From assembly GCA_022567775.1 (NCBI GenBank), contig JADFGH010000180.1:1-5427 (forward strand): a stretch of 5,427 bases of DNA. Direction: 5' to 3'. The stretch is from Pseudomonadota bacterium (GTDB taxonomy: Bacteria; Pseudomonadota; Gammaproteobacteria; Steroidobacterales; Woeseiaceae). Made by a program: the position numbers and the translations under genes. Below the pieces are notes generated by a model. The model was not told the origin of the DNA, ran no database searches, and saw nothing but the letters and a program-made list of their open reading frames with translations. Below are positions 1-5,286 of the stretch, piece after piece. How positions within the stretch are numbered: the stretch's first letter is position 1; every line of letters starts with the position of its first letter.

Positions 1-64
1 CCTGCTCTATTCGGTGGCCGGCGAATCGGGCATTGCCATTGCCGAGATTGACTGGGGCGAGTAA
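1..64 (+). CDS. C-terminal end of an unidentified protein (5' partial)
   Basis: An open frame enters from the left edge (first full codon at position 2) and ends at TAA 62-64. It gives the 20-residue tail LLYSVAGESGIAIAEIDWGE. The tail could form a beta hairpin (LLYSVA, a turn at GESG, then IAIAEID), which is common in beta-propeller or sandwich proteins, but this is too little to assign a family. The smooth coding composition, the stop, and the same-strand gene that follows support it being a real gene end. No terminator is seen directly after it, so it may be co-transcribed with the small membrane protein at 170. Confidence 0.6.
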   Translation, partial: LLYSVAGESGIAIAEIDWGE

Positions 65-74
65 GGTCGTTGCC

Positions 75-88
75 GTAATTGCAATTAC
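75..88. repeat. Perfect 14-bp palindrome GTAATTGCAATTAC
   Basis: The sequence equals its own reverse complement over 14 bases. It starts 11 bases after the stop of the upstream gene and lies 82 bases before the start of the 54-codon gene. Perfect dyads of this size in a spacer often bind dimeric regulators, but no matching regulator is encoded here. With no loop and no T-run after it, it is a poor terminator. The regulatory role is inferred. Confidence 0.4.
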
Positions 89-169
89 TTGTCGTCGTGC
101 TGGTCTCTGGTTCTCGGTATCTGGTACTCCTGGGCCAATATTTCAGACGCCTGAAGAGGAATCGCAATA

Positions 170-334
170 ATGAACTGGAATTTTTACCTGATCGTTTTCG
201 TGGTGTTGTTTGGTTTTATCGCCATTTTGATGACGGTTCGTTATTTCGTTGGCAAGCGCCTGGAGAAAATCGAGAAAAGGCACCAGATGGAAGAGGAGGC
301 GCGGCAGACGGCTGAGTCGAATTCAGGTCTCTGA
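170..334 (+). CDS. Small single-pass membrane protein, 54 aa, unknown function
   Basis: The frame starts at ATG 170 and stops at TGA 332-334. A strong purine-rich ribosome binding site (AAGAGGA, 154-160) lies 9 bases upstream of the start. Residues 5-23 (FYLIVFVVLFGFIAILMTV) form one hydrophobic membrane helix. The tail from residue 24 is highly charged (RYFVGKRLEKIEKRHQMEEEARQ) and looks helical or coiled-coil. Positive charges directly after the helix suggest N-out/C-in topology with the charged tail in the cytoplasm. I do not recognise the family; it resembles small accessory or scaffold subunits of membrane complexes only in layout. An overlapping 78-codon frame starting with TTG at 79 has no ribosome binding site and no coherent protein pattern, so this frame is preferred. 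It may be co-transcribed with the gene ending at 64. Confidence 0.72.
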   Translation: MNWNFYLIVFVVLFGFIAILMTVRYFVGKRLEKIEKRHQMEEEARQTAESNSGL

Positions 335-372
335 GCAATCGCTCATAGATCCCGTAGTCTGAGAAAACGAAA

Positions 373-395
373 ATTTCCGGAAATACTTTAGTATT
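373..395. promoter_or_regulatory. Two overlapping palindromes in an AT-rich spacer, possible promoter/operator
   Basis: ATTTCCGGAAAT (373-384) is a perfect 12-bp palindrome. AATACT-TT-AGTATT (382-395) has perfect 6-bp arms around a 2-base centre, and the two share three bases. They sit in the 91-base AT-rich spacer upstream of the secreted CotH-like gene. TAGTAT (389-394) could serve as a -10 box, but I find no convincing -35 box at the right distance. A role in controlling the gene at 426 is inferred from position and symmetry only. Confidence 0.35.
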
Positions 396-425
396 CACGA
401 AGTACAAGTTAGGGTGGCGCCCACG

Positions 426-1439
426 ATGCCGTACCTGGTGAGCAGGCTTCTACCTTTCGCATTGTTGTCTATTGCTGTCCAGGCAGGCGCGTCGCCGCTA
501 TTCGATGACAATGCGGCCATTGAGGTTGAACTGCGCGGCCCGATCGGGTCGCTGATCAAAAACAAGAAAGAGCGTAATGAGCTGCCCTTTGTGCTCAAAG
601 CAAACGGCGTCGAACACCACGTCCAGGTCCGCGTTCGCGGCAAGAGCCGCTTGCGCGTGTGCGCCTTTCCGCCGTTGAGATTCAATTTTTCAACGCGCGA
701 CACAGAGCAGATGGTCTTTGCCGATCAGGACAAGCTAAAACTTGTCACGCATTGCCGGAGCAAGGATATCGCCGAAACTGATGCGCTCCAGGAATTCGCG
801 GCGTACCGGATCTTCAATCTCATCTCGGACGTAGGATACAGAGTGCGCCTGCTGCACATTACTTACCGGGACACCGACGAGCGCCGTAAGAATGAAGTGA
901 TTGTGCGATATGGATTCTTAATCGAGGCGCAGGCTGAGTTAGCTGACAGGATTGGCGGACGTCCCGCAAAAGTCACCGGCGTATCACTTCGTTCGCTCGA
1001 CGAAGATCAGGCAGCTTTAGTCTACGTCTTCCAATATATGATCGGAAATACTGACTGGTCATTGGCGAAGGCCGACGACGATGATGTCTGCTGCCACAAC
1101 GGCGACATACTTGATATCGAAGCAAAGCGCTTCTATGTGCCATATGATTTTGATCTTGCCGGCCTGGTGAATGCCAAATATGCGTATCCGGATCCGGCAC
1201 TCCCCATTCGGAAGGTGACGCAAAGGATGTACCGCGGTTATTGCGCACCACGGGACACCTTGCAGAGTGCCCTTGGCCTCATTAAAACGCGCCAGGCGGA
1301 TATTCTGGGCGTGTTGAGCGAAATACCTGGTCTGCCGGAGGACGAGCGGGCAAAGAGCATCGGTTATCTCAATCAATTCTTTACGCGGGCCGAGGACGAG
1401 GAGAAAATGTTGCAGTCATTTGCAAAGCGCTGCCTGTAA
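426..1439 (+). CDS. Secreted CotH-like (atypical protein kinase fold) protein
   Basis: A 337-residue protein from ATG 426, preceded by AGGGTGG (411-417) with 8 bases of spacing. An in-frame GTG at 414 would add four residues but would consume that ribosome binding site. Residues 1-22 form a signal peptide, with probable cleavage near QAGA|SPLF, so it should act in the periplasm or outside the cell. The family call rests on motif order seen by eye. RVRGKSR (69-75) resembles the R-x-RG-x-S element of CotH. EFAAYRIFNLI...VRLLHITY (123-147) resembles the CotH stretch that binds a conserved helix and strand. IGNTDWS (206-212) with HN (224-225) fits a catalytic Asp210 and metal-binding Asn. VPYDFDLAG (238-246) fits the DFG-like metal site (Asp241/Asp243). 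CotH proteins of Bacillus phosphorylate spore coat proteins; the substrate here is unknown. A cluster of four Asp (217-220) and paired Cys (222-223) lies between the two active-site motifs. It may instead be a distant non-catalytic relative. No partner gene is evident. Confidence 0.62.
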   Translation: MPYLVSRLLPFALLSIAVQAGASPLFDDNAAIEVELRGPIGSLIKNKKERNELPFVLKANGVEHHVQVRVRGKSRLRVCAFPPLRFNFSTRDTEQMVFADQDKLKLVTHCRSKDIAETDALQEFAAYRIFNLISDVGYRVRLLHITYRDTDERRKNEVIVRYGFLIEAQAELADRIGGRPAKVTGVSLRSLDEDQAALVYVFQYMIGNTDWSLAKADDDDVCCHNGDILDIEAKRFYVPYDFDLAGLVNAKYAYPDPALPIRKVTQRMYRGYCAPRDTLQSALGLIKTRQADILGVLSEIPGLPEDERAKSIGYLNQFFTRAEDEEKMLQSFAKRCL

Positions 1440-1491
1440 AAGTGTATCGATTTACCGACAAACTGCGGTCCGGGCAGATACCAGCCAGACG

Positions 1492-1521
1492 CTGACCCCT
1501 GATTTCATTTTGGAGTATCCT
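1492..1521 (+). promoter_or_regulatory. Weak candidate promoter for the bactofilin operon
   Basis: CTGACC (1492-1497) as a -35 box and TATCCT (1516-1521) as a -10 box are separated by 18 bases and lie about 50 bases before the bactofilin start. Both boxes match the sigma-70 consensus only partly (TATCCT matches 4 of 6). The -35 overlaps the left arm of the inverted repeat at 1493-1544. A promoter is expected in this 131-base spacer, but this exact placement is uncertain. Confidence 0.25.
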
Positions 1522-1544
1522 TCACACTCAAGCAGTCAGGGTCA
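1493..1544. repeat. Imperfect inverted repeat, possible decayed REP-type palindrome
   Basis: The left arm TGACCCCTGA (1493-1502) pairs with the right arm TCAGGGTCA (1536-1544) over 9 bases with one bulged C. The 33-base loop is long and no T-run follows, so this is not a normal terminator. The arms and flanks (GCTGACCCCTGATTT and AGTCAGGGTCAATT) resemble from memory the GGGTCAGAGTCAATT-type repeats found near REP-associated tyrosine transposases in Gammaproteobacteria. The remaining spacer (1440-1490) shows no gene or clear signal. REP ancestry is inferred. Confidence 0.4.
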
Positions 1545-1570
1545 ATTCGGAGACTAATGCGGAGGCAAAA

Positions 1571-2044
1571 ATGGCAATGTTCAGGAAGGCAGACAGCGAC
1601 GGTGAGCTGGACATAGCGTCACCACCAAAAATCGGACAGGCGCGGCCGATAAGAGCGAAAAACGTGTCGGTCATCGGGCCAACACTGGTGTTCAAGGGCG
1701 AGCTGTCGGCCGACGAAGACCTGGTGATTGAGGGCTGCATAGAGGGTACGATCGCCCATCACAAGAAGCACCTGACAATTGGCAAACAAGGTCGGGTCAA
1801 GGCAGACATTCACGCCGATTCCGTCATTATCGAGGGGCAACTCATCGGTGACATTTACAGTGAAGGGATTGTTTCGCTGGCCAAAGGTGCCGACGTTAGA
1901 GGAAATATTACCTGCGATCGGATCGTCATGGAGGACGGTGCACGGTTCAAAGGGAAAATAGACATGCGCGAACGGCCGAAGGCAATCGTGCCGAAGGAGC
2001 CTGTGCAGATTGAACCGGTCAAGACGGAAAAAGTTTCTGCATAG
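1571..2044 (+). CDS. Bactofilin (polymer-forming cytoskeletal protein, DUF583 family)
   Basis: A 157-residue protein starting at ATG 1571, with GGAGG (1561-1565) 5 bases upstream; a second ATG at 1577 is less well spaced. Residues about 32-132 are a typical bactofilin core of short beta-helix turns, with repeated patterns such as LVIEGCIEGTI, VIIEGQLIGDI and VSLAKGADVRGNI. Bactofilins polymerise without nucleotide into filaments at the inner face of the membrane and scaffold cell-shape, stalk or polar functions. The N-terminus MAMFRK is similar to the short MF-x-K membrane-targeting element known from Caulobacter BacA, so membrane attachment is likely. The tails are a disordered N-terminal 30 residues and a Pro/Glu/Lys/Val-rich C-terminal 25. 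The usual peptidase (M23) neighbour of many bactofilins is absent; the next gene, 16 bases downstream, is a secreted DUF6152-type protein. Family assignment is firm; the specific role is not known. Confidence 0.95.
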   Translation: MAMFRKADSDGELDIASPPKIGQARPIRAKNVSVIGPTLVFKGELSADEDLVIEGCIEGTIAHHKKHLTIGKQGRVKADIHADSVIIEGQLIGDIYSEGIVSLAKGADVRGNITCDRIVMEDGARFKGKIDMRERPKAIVPKEPVQIEPVKTEKVSA

Positions 2045-2060
2045 CGAGGCAACGCACTTG

Positions 2061-3152
2061 ATGGAACGGCAAGTGCCGCAGTTCTTGCGGGCAGTCATTT
2101 TGTTCCTACTCGCTGTGCCGGCGCTTGCACATCATTCGTTTCCGGCGGAGTTCGACAAATCGCGTCCGGGCGAATTGAAGGGCACGATCGTCGGCGTCTG
2201 GTACAAGAATCCGCATGCGCGTTATCGGATGGAGGTAACGGCGGACGACGGCACTGTCGAGGAGTGGGACATCCAGACGACCAGCGTGACCAGTTTGCGT
2301 AGAGCAGGCTGGGGTCCTGATACGCTAACACTCGGCGAGACGGTTCGCGTCTGGGGCGATCTGGGCCACGGTGATTCCAAAAAACTCTTTATGCGGGGCA
2401 TGGAAAAGGCCGACGGCAGCGAGCACCTTCCCATGGGACCCGTTCGAACGCGGAGCGAGCGCAACCGTGTAGACGCGAGCGCGGATAAGGAGTACGGCTA
2501 CGCACAGGTAAATCCGGAGCATCCGTTCGATATCAGCGGGCCCTGGCATAATGGCTACAAGTTCCAGTTGACGGTTGACGACCTGGAGCCAAAACCCACG
2601 CCATTTACCGCGGAGGGCAAGCGCGTGTTTGAGGCAACCGAATCGTGGCACGATGATGTGCTGCGCTGCATGCCGCTTGGTTTGCCGCGTACGTTCGGCT
2701 CGCCCTACGCGATGGAAATCGTTGATGCCGGTAGCCACTACCTGGTCGTGCACGAACAGAACAACATGCCACGGTGGATATGGATGGACGGGCGCTCGCT
2801 GCCACAGGATTTGCCGGCAAGCTCGATGGGCTTCTCGGTTGGTCATTGGGAGGAGGATGTACTGGTCATCGAGACCACGAATCTGACCGCCGGCGCGCTG
2901 GACGGGTCCTTACTGCCAATGTCGGGTGAAGGCACGCGAATCGTAGAGCGCTGGGCATTCAGCGAGGACCGCCTGACGACGGATCGTACGATGACAATTT
3001 ACGATCCCTATTACTCGAAACCGCTGGTCCGGCAGCGTGGCTCTGCCCGGCGCGATTCACTGCAAGTGTTCGAACCCGCGCCCTGTGATCCCGACGGTTA
3101 TTTCCGCGATCTGCTCGAAGCCGGGCGGCTCGAACAACACCTCGCGCAATAA
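2061..3152 (+). CDS. Secreted DUF6152-type protein with large C-terminal domain
   Basis: A 363-residue protein. ATG 2061 is chosen because a clean signal peptide follows it (MERQVPQFLRAVILFLLAVPALA, cleavage before His24) and CGAGG (2045-2049) lies upstream. The frame can be opened to a TTG at 2010 inside the bactofilin, but that would bury the signal. A TTG at 2058 is the only close alternative. Residues 24-115 match the DUF6152 pattern as I recall it: mature start HHSFPAEFD, then G-x-I-x-x-V-W-x-NPH (41-52), a D-G...EEW element (63-69), and R-A-G-W...G-x-x-V-x-V-x-G (81-99). The C-terminal part (about 155-350) resembles a domain frequent in secreted proteins of Acidobacteria and Gammaproteobacteria, with RCMPLGLPR (202-210), MDGR (242-245), GHWEEDVLVIETT (261-273) and ERW (296-298). 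Cys203 and Cys342 could form a disulfide. No enzymatic function is established. It is probably co-transcribed with bactofilin (16-base gap). Confidence 0.82.
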   Translation: MERQVPQFLRAVILFLLAVPALAHHSFPAEFDKSRPGELKGTIVGVWYKNPHARYRMEVTADDGTVEEWDIQTTSVTSLRRAGWGPDTLTLGETVRVWGDLGHGDSKKLFMRGMEKADGSEHLPMGPVRTRSERNRVDASADKEYGYAQVNPEHPFDISGPWHNGYKFQLTVDDLEPKPTPFTAEGKRVFEATESWHDDVLRCMPLGLPRTFGSPYAMEIVDAGSHYLVVHEQNNMPRWIWMDGRSLPQDLPASSMGFSVGHWEEDVLVIETTNLTAGALDGSLLPMSGEGTRIVERWAFSEDRLTTDRTMTIYDPYYSKPLVRQRGSARRDSLQVFEPAPCDPDGYFRDLLEAGRLEQHLAQ

Positions 3153-3209
3153 CAAGTTATAAAGTTATGCCCGGCACCTGATCTGCGCGGATTTTAGCTC
3201 CAGTCCGGG
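3153..3209. terminator. Convergent spacer with weak inverted repeat, possible bidirectional terminator
   Basis: This 57-base spacer separates convergent genes. CCCGG (3170-3174) and CCGGG (3205-3209) could pair across a 30-base loop. Just outside the left arm is an AT-rich stretch with a duplicated AAGTTAT (3154-3160 and 3162-3168), which would read as a U-containing tail for minus-strand transcripts. ATAAC-AA-GTTAT also forms a small dyad. The stem is short and the loop long, so the call rests mainly on convergent position. Confidence 0.25.
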
Positions 3210-4274
3210 TTATGGCCTGACTCTCACATACTTCTGCAACTTCCTGGGCCTGGGTTCTCCTGCGTACAGATTGCCTGCGCGATCAACGGCAACAAACTCC
3301 GCACCATTTCCGGCAGCGTTGCGCGGGTCTCCCCACTGGTAGAGTACGAACGCGTTCACCCAGCCTGTCTCGGCATCGCCGATTCTGATGCCCATCTCCC
3401 AACCCGGATTTTGCACGTTATCTGATTCGGAATCCGCTACATAGATTTGCTCGCGCTCGTCGAAAAAGATGCCGCTCGGCCGCCCGAATTGGGTCCATGT
3501 GGCGAGAAAAGTCCCGTCCTGTTGGAAAATCTGGATTCGATTGTTCGACCGATCGGCTACGAACAGACGGCCGCGGGCATCAATGGCGAGCGCATGCAGT
3601 GTCCGAAACTCGCCGGGACCATAGCCGGTCTTGCCCCAGGCCTTGATGAACGTTCCGTCACTCGAGAATTTAACGATGCGATTATTCGTATCATCGGCAT
3701 GCCCGTCGGCGACGAAAACGTCGCCGTTATCGGCCACGACAACATCGCTTGGTGCGTTAAAACTGTCTGCACCGCCACCGGGCACGCCCGGTGTTCCCAG
3801 CGTCATCAGCACCTTGCCACCAGGACTGAACTTGATCACCTGATGCCCCCTGCTGCCCTCAGGGGTTCGCGCAGCGGCGACTGCGTCGGTCACCCACACG
3901 TTGCCGTCCGGATCGACATCAATTCCGTGCGGCCATATGAATAGCCCACTGCCGAAGCTCTGTACCACGTTGCCGTCCAGGTCGAACTTGAGGATCGGGT
4001 CCAGATCCGAATCGAGACACTCGTTACCAAAACGGGCAGGATCGGTGGCATCGCACCTCACCACCGCCCAGACATGTTTGCCATCGGGGTCCATCGCTAC
4101 TCCACCGACTGCCCCCATCTGCCGGCCATGCGGTAGCTGCGCCCAGCCAGCAACGGCGCGATACGGATTCGGCAGAGATTGGGAAAAGGCGGAAACCGTG
4201 GAGCCGAGCAGTATTATGGGCAGCAAAGCCCTCAGTATTTTTGCCGAATGTATTCGTTTGAGTCGCCTGGACAT
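3210..4274 (-). CDS. Secreted NHL-repeat beta-propeller, amidating-lyase (PAL)-like
   Basis: A 354-residue protein. The start ATG (4272-4274) is chosen because GGAGA (4280-4284) lies 5 bases upstream and a signal peptide follows (basic residues 3-7, hydrophobic 13-29, cleavage near residue 30-32). The longer frame opening at 4358 would place 28 extra residues before the signal and start upstream of the likely -10 box. The body is a six-bladed NHL propeller with blades such as WPHGIDVDPDGNVWVTD (114-130), NAPSDVVVADNGDVFVADG (173-191), HALAIDARGRLFVADRSNNR (227-246) and GIFFDEREQIYVADSES (268-284). The motif order follows the peptidyl-alpha-hydroxyglycine alpha-amidating lyase domain of animal PAM: His116 and His227 match two zinc ligands. 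The third site, expected as Pro-His-Asp, reads Pro-Ser-Gly (266-268), and the DGY tyrosine position reads DGH (190-192). It may therefore be an inactive or differently acting propeller. Cys74 and Cys86 could form a disulfide. It lies downstream of the formamidase-like gene, but with its own probable promoter. Confidence 0.85.
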   Translation of the reverse strand: MSRRLKRIHSAKILRALLPIILLGSTVSAFSQSLPNPYRAVAGWAQLPHGRQMGAVGGVAMDPDGKHVWAVVRCDATDPARFGNECLDSDLDPILKFDLDGNVVQSFGSGLFIWPHGIDVDPDGNVWVTDAVAAARTPEGSRGHQVIKFSPGGKVLMTLGTPGVPGGGADSFNAPSDVVVADNGDVFVADGHADDTNNRIVKFSSDGTFIKAWGKTGYGPGEFRTLHALAIDARGRLFVADRSNNRIQIFQQDGTFLATWTQFGRPSGIFFDEREQIYVADSESDNVQNPGWEMGIRIGDAETGWVNAFVLYQWGDPRNAAGNGAEFVAVDRAGNLYAGEPRPRKLQKYVRVRP

Positions 4275-4307
4275 AGTCGTCTCCGCAAGTAAATGAACTG
4301 CCGCCGC

Positions 4308-4326
4308 GTCGTATGACGACAGTATA
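4308..4326 (-). promoter_or_regulatory. -10 box with palindrome at the presumed transcription start
   Basis: On the minus strand TATACT (4326-4321) matches the -10 consensus at 5 of 6 positions. Directly after it, GTCGT-CAT-ACGAC (4320-4308) is a dyad with perfect 5-bp arms that would cover the transcription start near 4314. Transcription from here would give a leader of about 40 bases to the ATG at 4274. No good -35 hexamer is visible, which would fit an activated or weak promoter. A repressor binding at the dyad is inferred. Confidence 0.4.
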
Positions 4327-4345
4327 GGGAATTCGGGATCACACC

Positions 4346-4376
4346 ATGGCAGGCGCATGAAGAACCTGCATTTTTT
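4346..4376 (+). terminator. Hairpin plus T-run facing the plus strand
   Basis: ATGGCAGG (4346-4353) pairs with CCTGCAT (4365-4371) with one bulged G and an 11-base loop. Six T residues (4371-4376) follow, which is the layout of a Rho-independent terminator for plus-strand transcripts. All annotated genes around it lie on the minus strand, where the run would be A residues before the hairpin, so it would not act efficiently for the formamidase-like gene ending at 4380. It could stop antisense transcription or be chance. Confidence 0.4.
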
Positions 4377-4379
4377 CGT

Positions 4380-5261
4380 TTACGACGCTCGGGCAATGCC
4401 CATCTGGCTGAACACCTGTCGTGACAGCCAGCTGTTGGCGTCCGCCAGGTCCAGGATCACGTCGAAGTGATTGCGGTCTGCGATTTCGCTGAGCGTCACG
4501 GGAATGTCCGCGTCCTGCAGAACGCGTTGATATTCGTCTGTCTGCCGCTTGAATTCGTCGGTCTCGTTGTCGCCATAGGCGAGTATTACCGGGCAAGGAT
4601 TGACCAGGCTGTGGCGAAGCGGGCTGTTCCGCTCGGCTTCGCTGGTATCCATGCCCATTACCTCGTTTACATAGCTCAAGCGCACGGGTTCAAGGTCATA
4701 GAGGCCGCTGACGGCGCAGACGCCTTTTATGACATCGCGTGGCAGCCCGAACTGCGGCCAGTCCGTGAGCAGCATCATCATGGCAAGATGCGCCCCGGCG
4801 GAATGGCCGGACAAATAGATGCGATCACGATCGAAACCCCATATGCCAGCATTTTGGTACAACCACGCTATTGCCCGCCGGTTCTCCTCGACGATGCCGG
4901 TCAGGTTTTGCCGCGGCGCCAGCGTGTAGTTAACTGCAGCGAAAAAGCTGCCGCGCTGCTGGAACATTGGCGCGGCAAAACACGATTCATCTTTGCTCAG
5001 CAACTGCCAGTAGCCGCCATGGATAAATACGTGTAACGGCGCCGAGCCCGACTCTGCAGGCAGAAAAAGGTCCAGTGTCTCCTCGGCGCCTGCACCGTAA
5101 CGCAGGTCCGCTTCGCACGCGTTGTCTTGCAACGCGTCGCTTTTGGCCACCTTGCTGGTGCGCGCGTATTCATCCAGGTAGACATCGAGGTCATCGATGC
5201 AACTGCTGGGAGAGTATTCCCGGTCGAGTGTGCTCTGGTCGAAGGTAGAATAAATTGGCAT
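4380..5261 (-). CDS. Kynurenine-formamidase-like alpha/beta hydrolase
   Basis: A 293-residue alpha/beta hydrolase of the hormone-sensitive-lipase-like esterase group, closest in motif to arylformamidases (AFMID/KFA). Those cleave N-formylkynurenine to kynurenine and formate in tryptophan breakdown. HGGYW (81-85) forms the oxyanion hole and is followed by the family-typical SKDES (89-93). GHSAGAH (152-158) carries the nucleophile Ser154; SGLYDLEP (185-192) matches the vertebrate enzyme closely; His265 (RNHFDVI) is the catalytic histidine. The acid is probably Glu233 or Asp231 in GDNETDEF. The N-terminus (DREYSPS, 13-19) also fits the family, supporting the start at 5261. The ribosome binding site is weak (GCGAAG abutting the ATG), and the 25-base gap after prfA suggests coupled expression. 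There is no signal peptide, so it is cytoplasmic. No other kynurenine-pathway gene is present here, so the substrate could be another ester or formamide. Confidence 0.85.
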   Translation of the reverse strand: MPIYSTFDQSTLDREYSPSSCIDDLDVYLDEYARTSKVAKSDALQDNACEADLRYGAGAEETLDLFLPAESGSAPLHVFIHGGYWQLLSKDESCFAAPMFQQRGSFFAAVNYTLAPRQNLTGIVEENRRAIAWLYQNAGIWGFDRDRIYLSGHSAGAHLAMMMLLTDWPQFGLPRDVIKGVCAVSGLYDLEPVRLSYVNEVMGMDTSEAERNSPLRHSLVNPCPVILAYGDNETDEFKRQTDEYQRVLQDADIPVTLSEIADRNHFDVILDLADANSWLSRQVFSQMGIARAS

Positions 5262-5286
5262 CTTCGCTGGTTCGCAAACGCGTTGT

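Noticed and set aside
79..315. 78-codon plus-strand frame opening with TTG
   Set aside because: No ribosome binding site, arginine-rich shadow composition, and it overlaps the better-supported 54-codon membrane protein in another frame.
414..425. GTG at 414 as start of the CotH-like gene
   Set aside because: It lies inside the purine-rich AGGGTGG that suits the ATG at 426, and has no good ribosome binding site of its own.
2010..2060. Upstream extension of the DUF6152 protein into bactofilin
   Set aside because: It would start at TTG and place 17 basic residues before a clean signal peptide; ATG 2061 explains the protein better.
1619..2098. 159-codon minus-strand frame opposite bactofilin
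   Set aside because: It is antisense to a firm bactofilin gene, and its translation is Cys/Arg/His-rich with no recognisable domain.
2325..2846. 173-codon minus-strand frame
   Set aside because: Antisense shadow of the DUF6152 gene with no family pattern.
3780..3850. Gly/Pro-rich stretch in the propeller (TPGVPGGGAD) as a possible repeat or insertion
   Set aside because: It fits a loop between propeller blades, where the related lyase also has a variable loop.
3447..3944. 165-codon plus-strand frame
   Set aside because: Antisense to the NHL propeller; its reading reflects the repeated blade codons.
4275..4358. 28-residue N-terminal extension of the propeller protein
   Set aside because: The start would precede the likely -10 box and put non-signal residues before the signal peptide; ATG 4274 has a good ribosome binding site.
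4467..5036. 189-codon plus-strand frame opposite the hydrolase
   Set aside because: Long but antisense to a well-supported hydrolase; no recognisable domain, ribosome binding site or signal.
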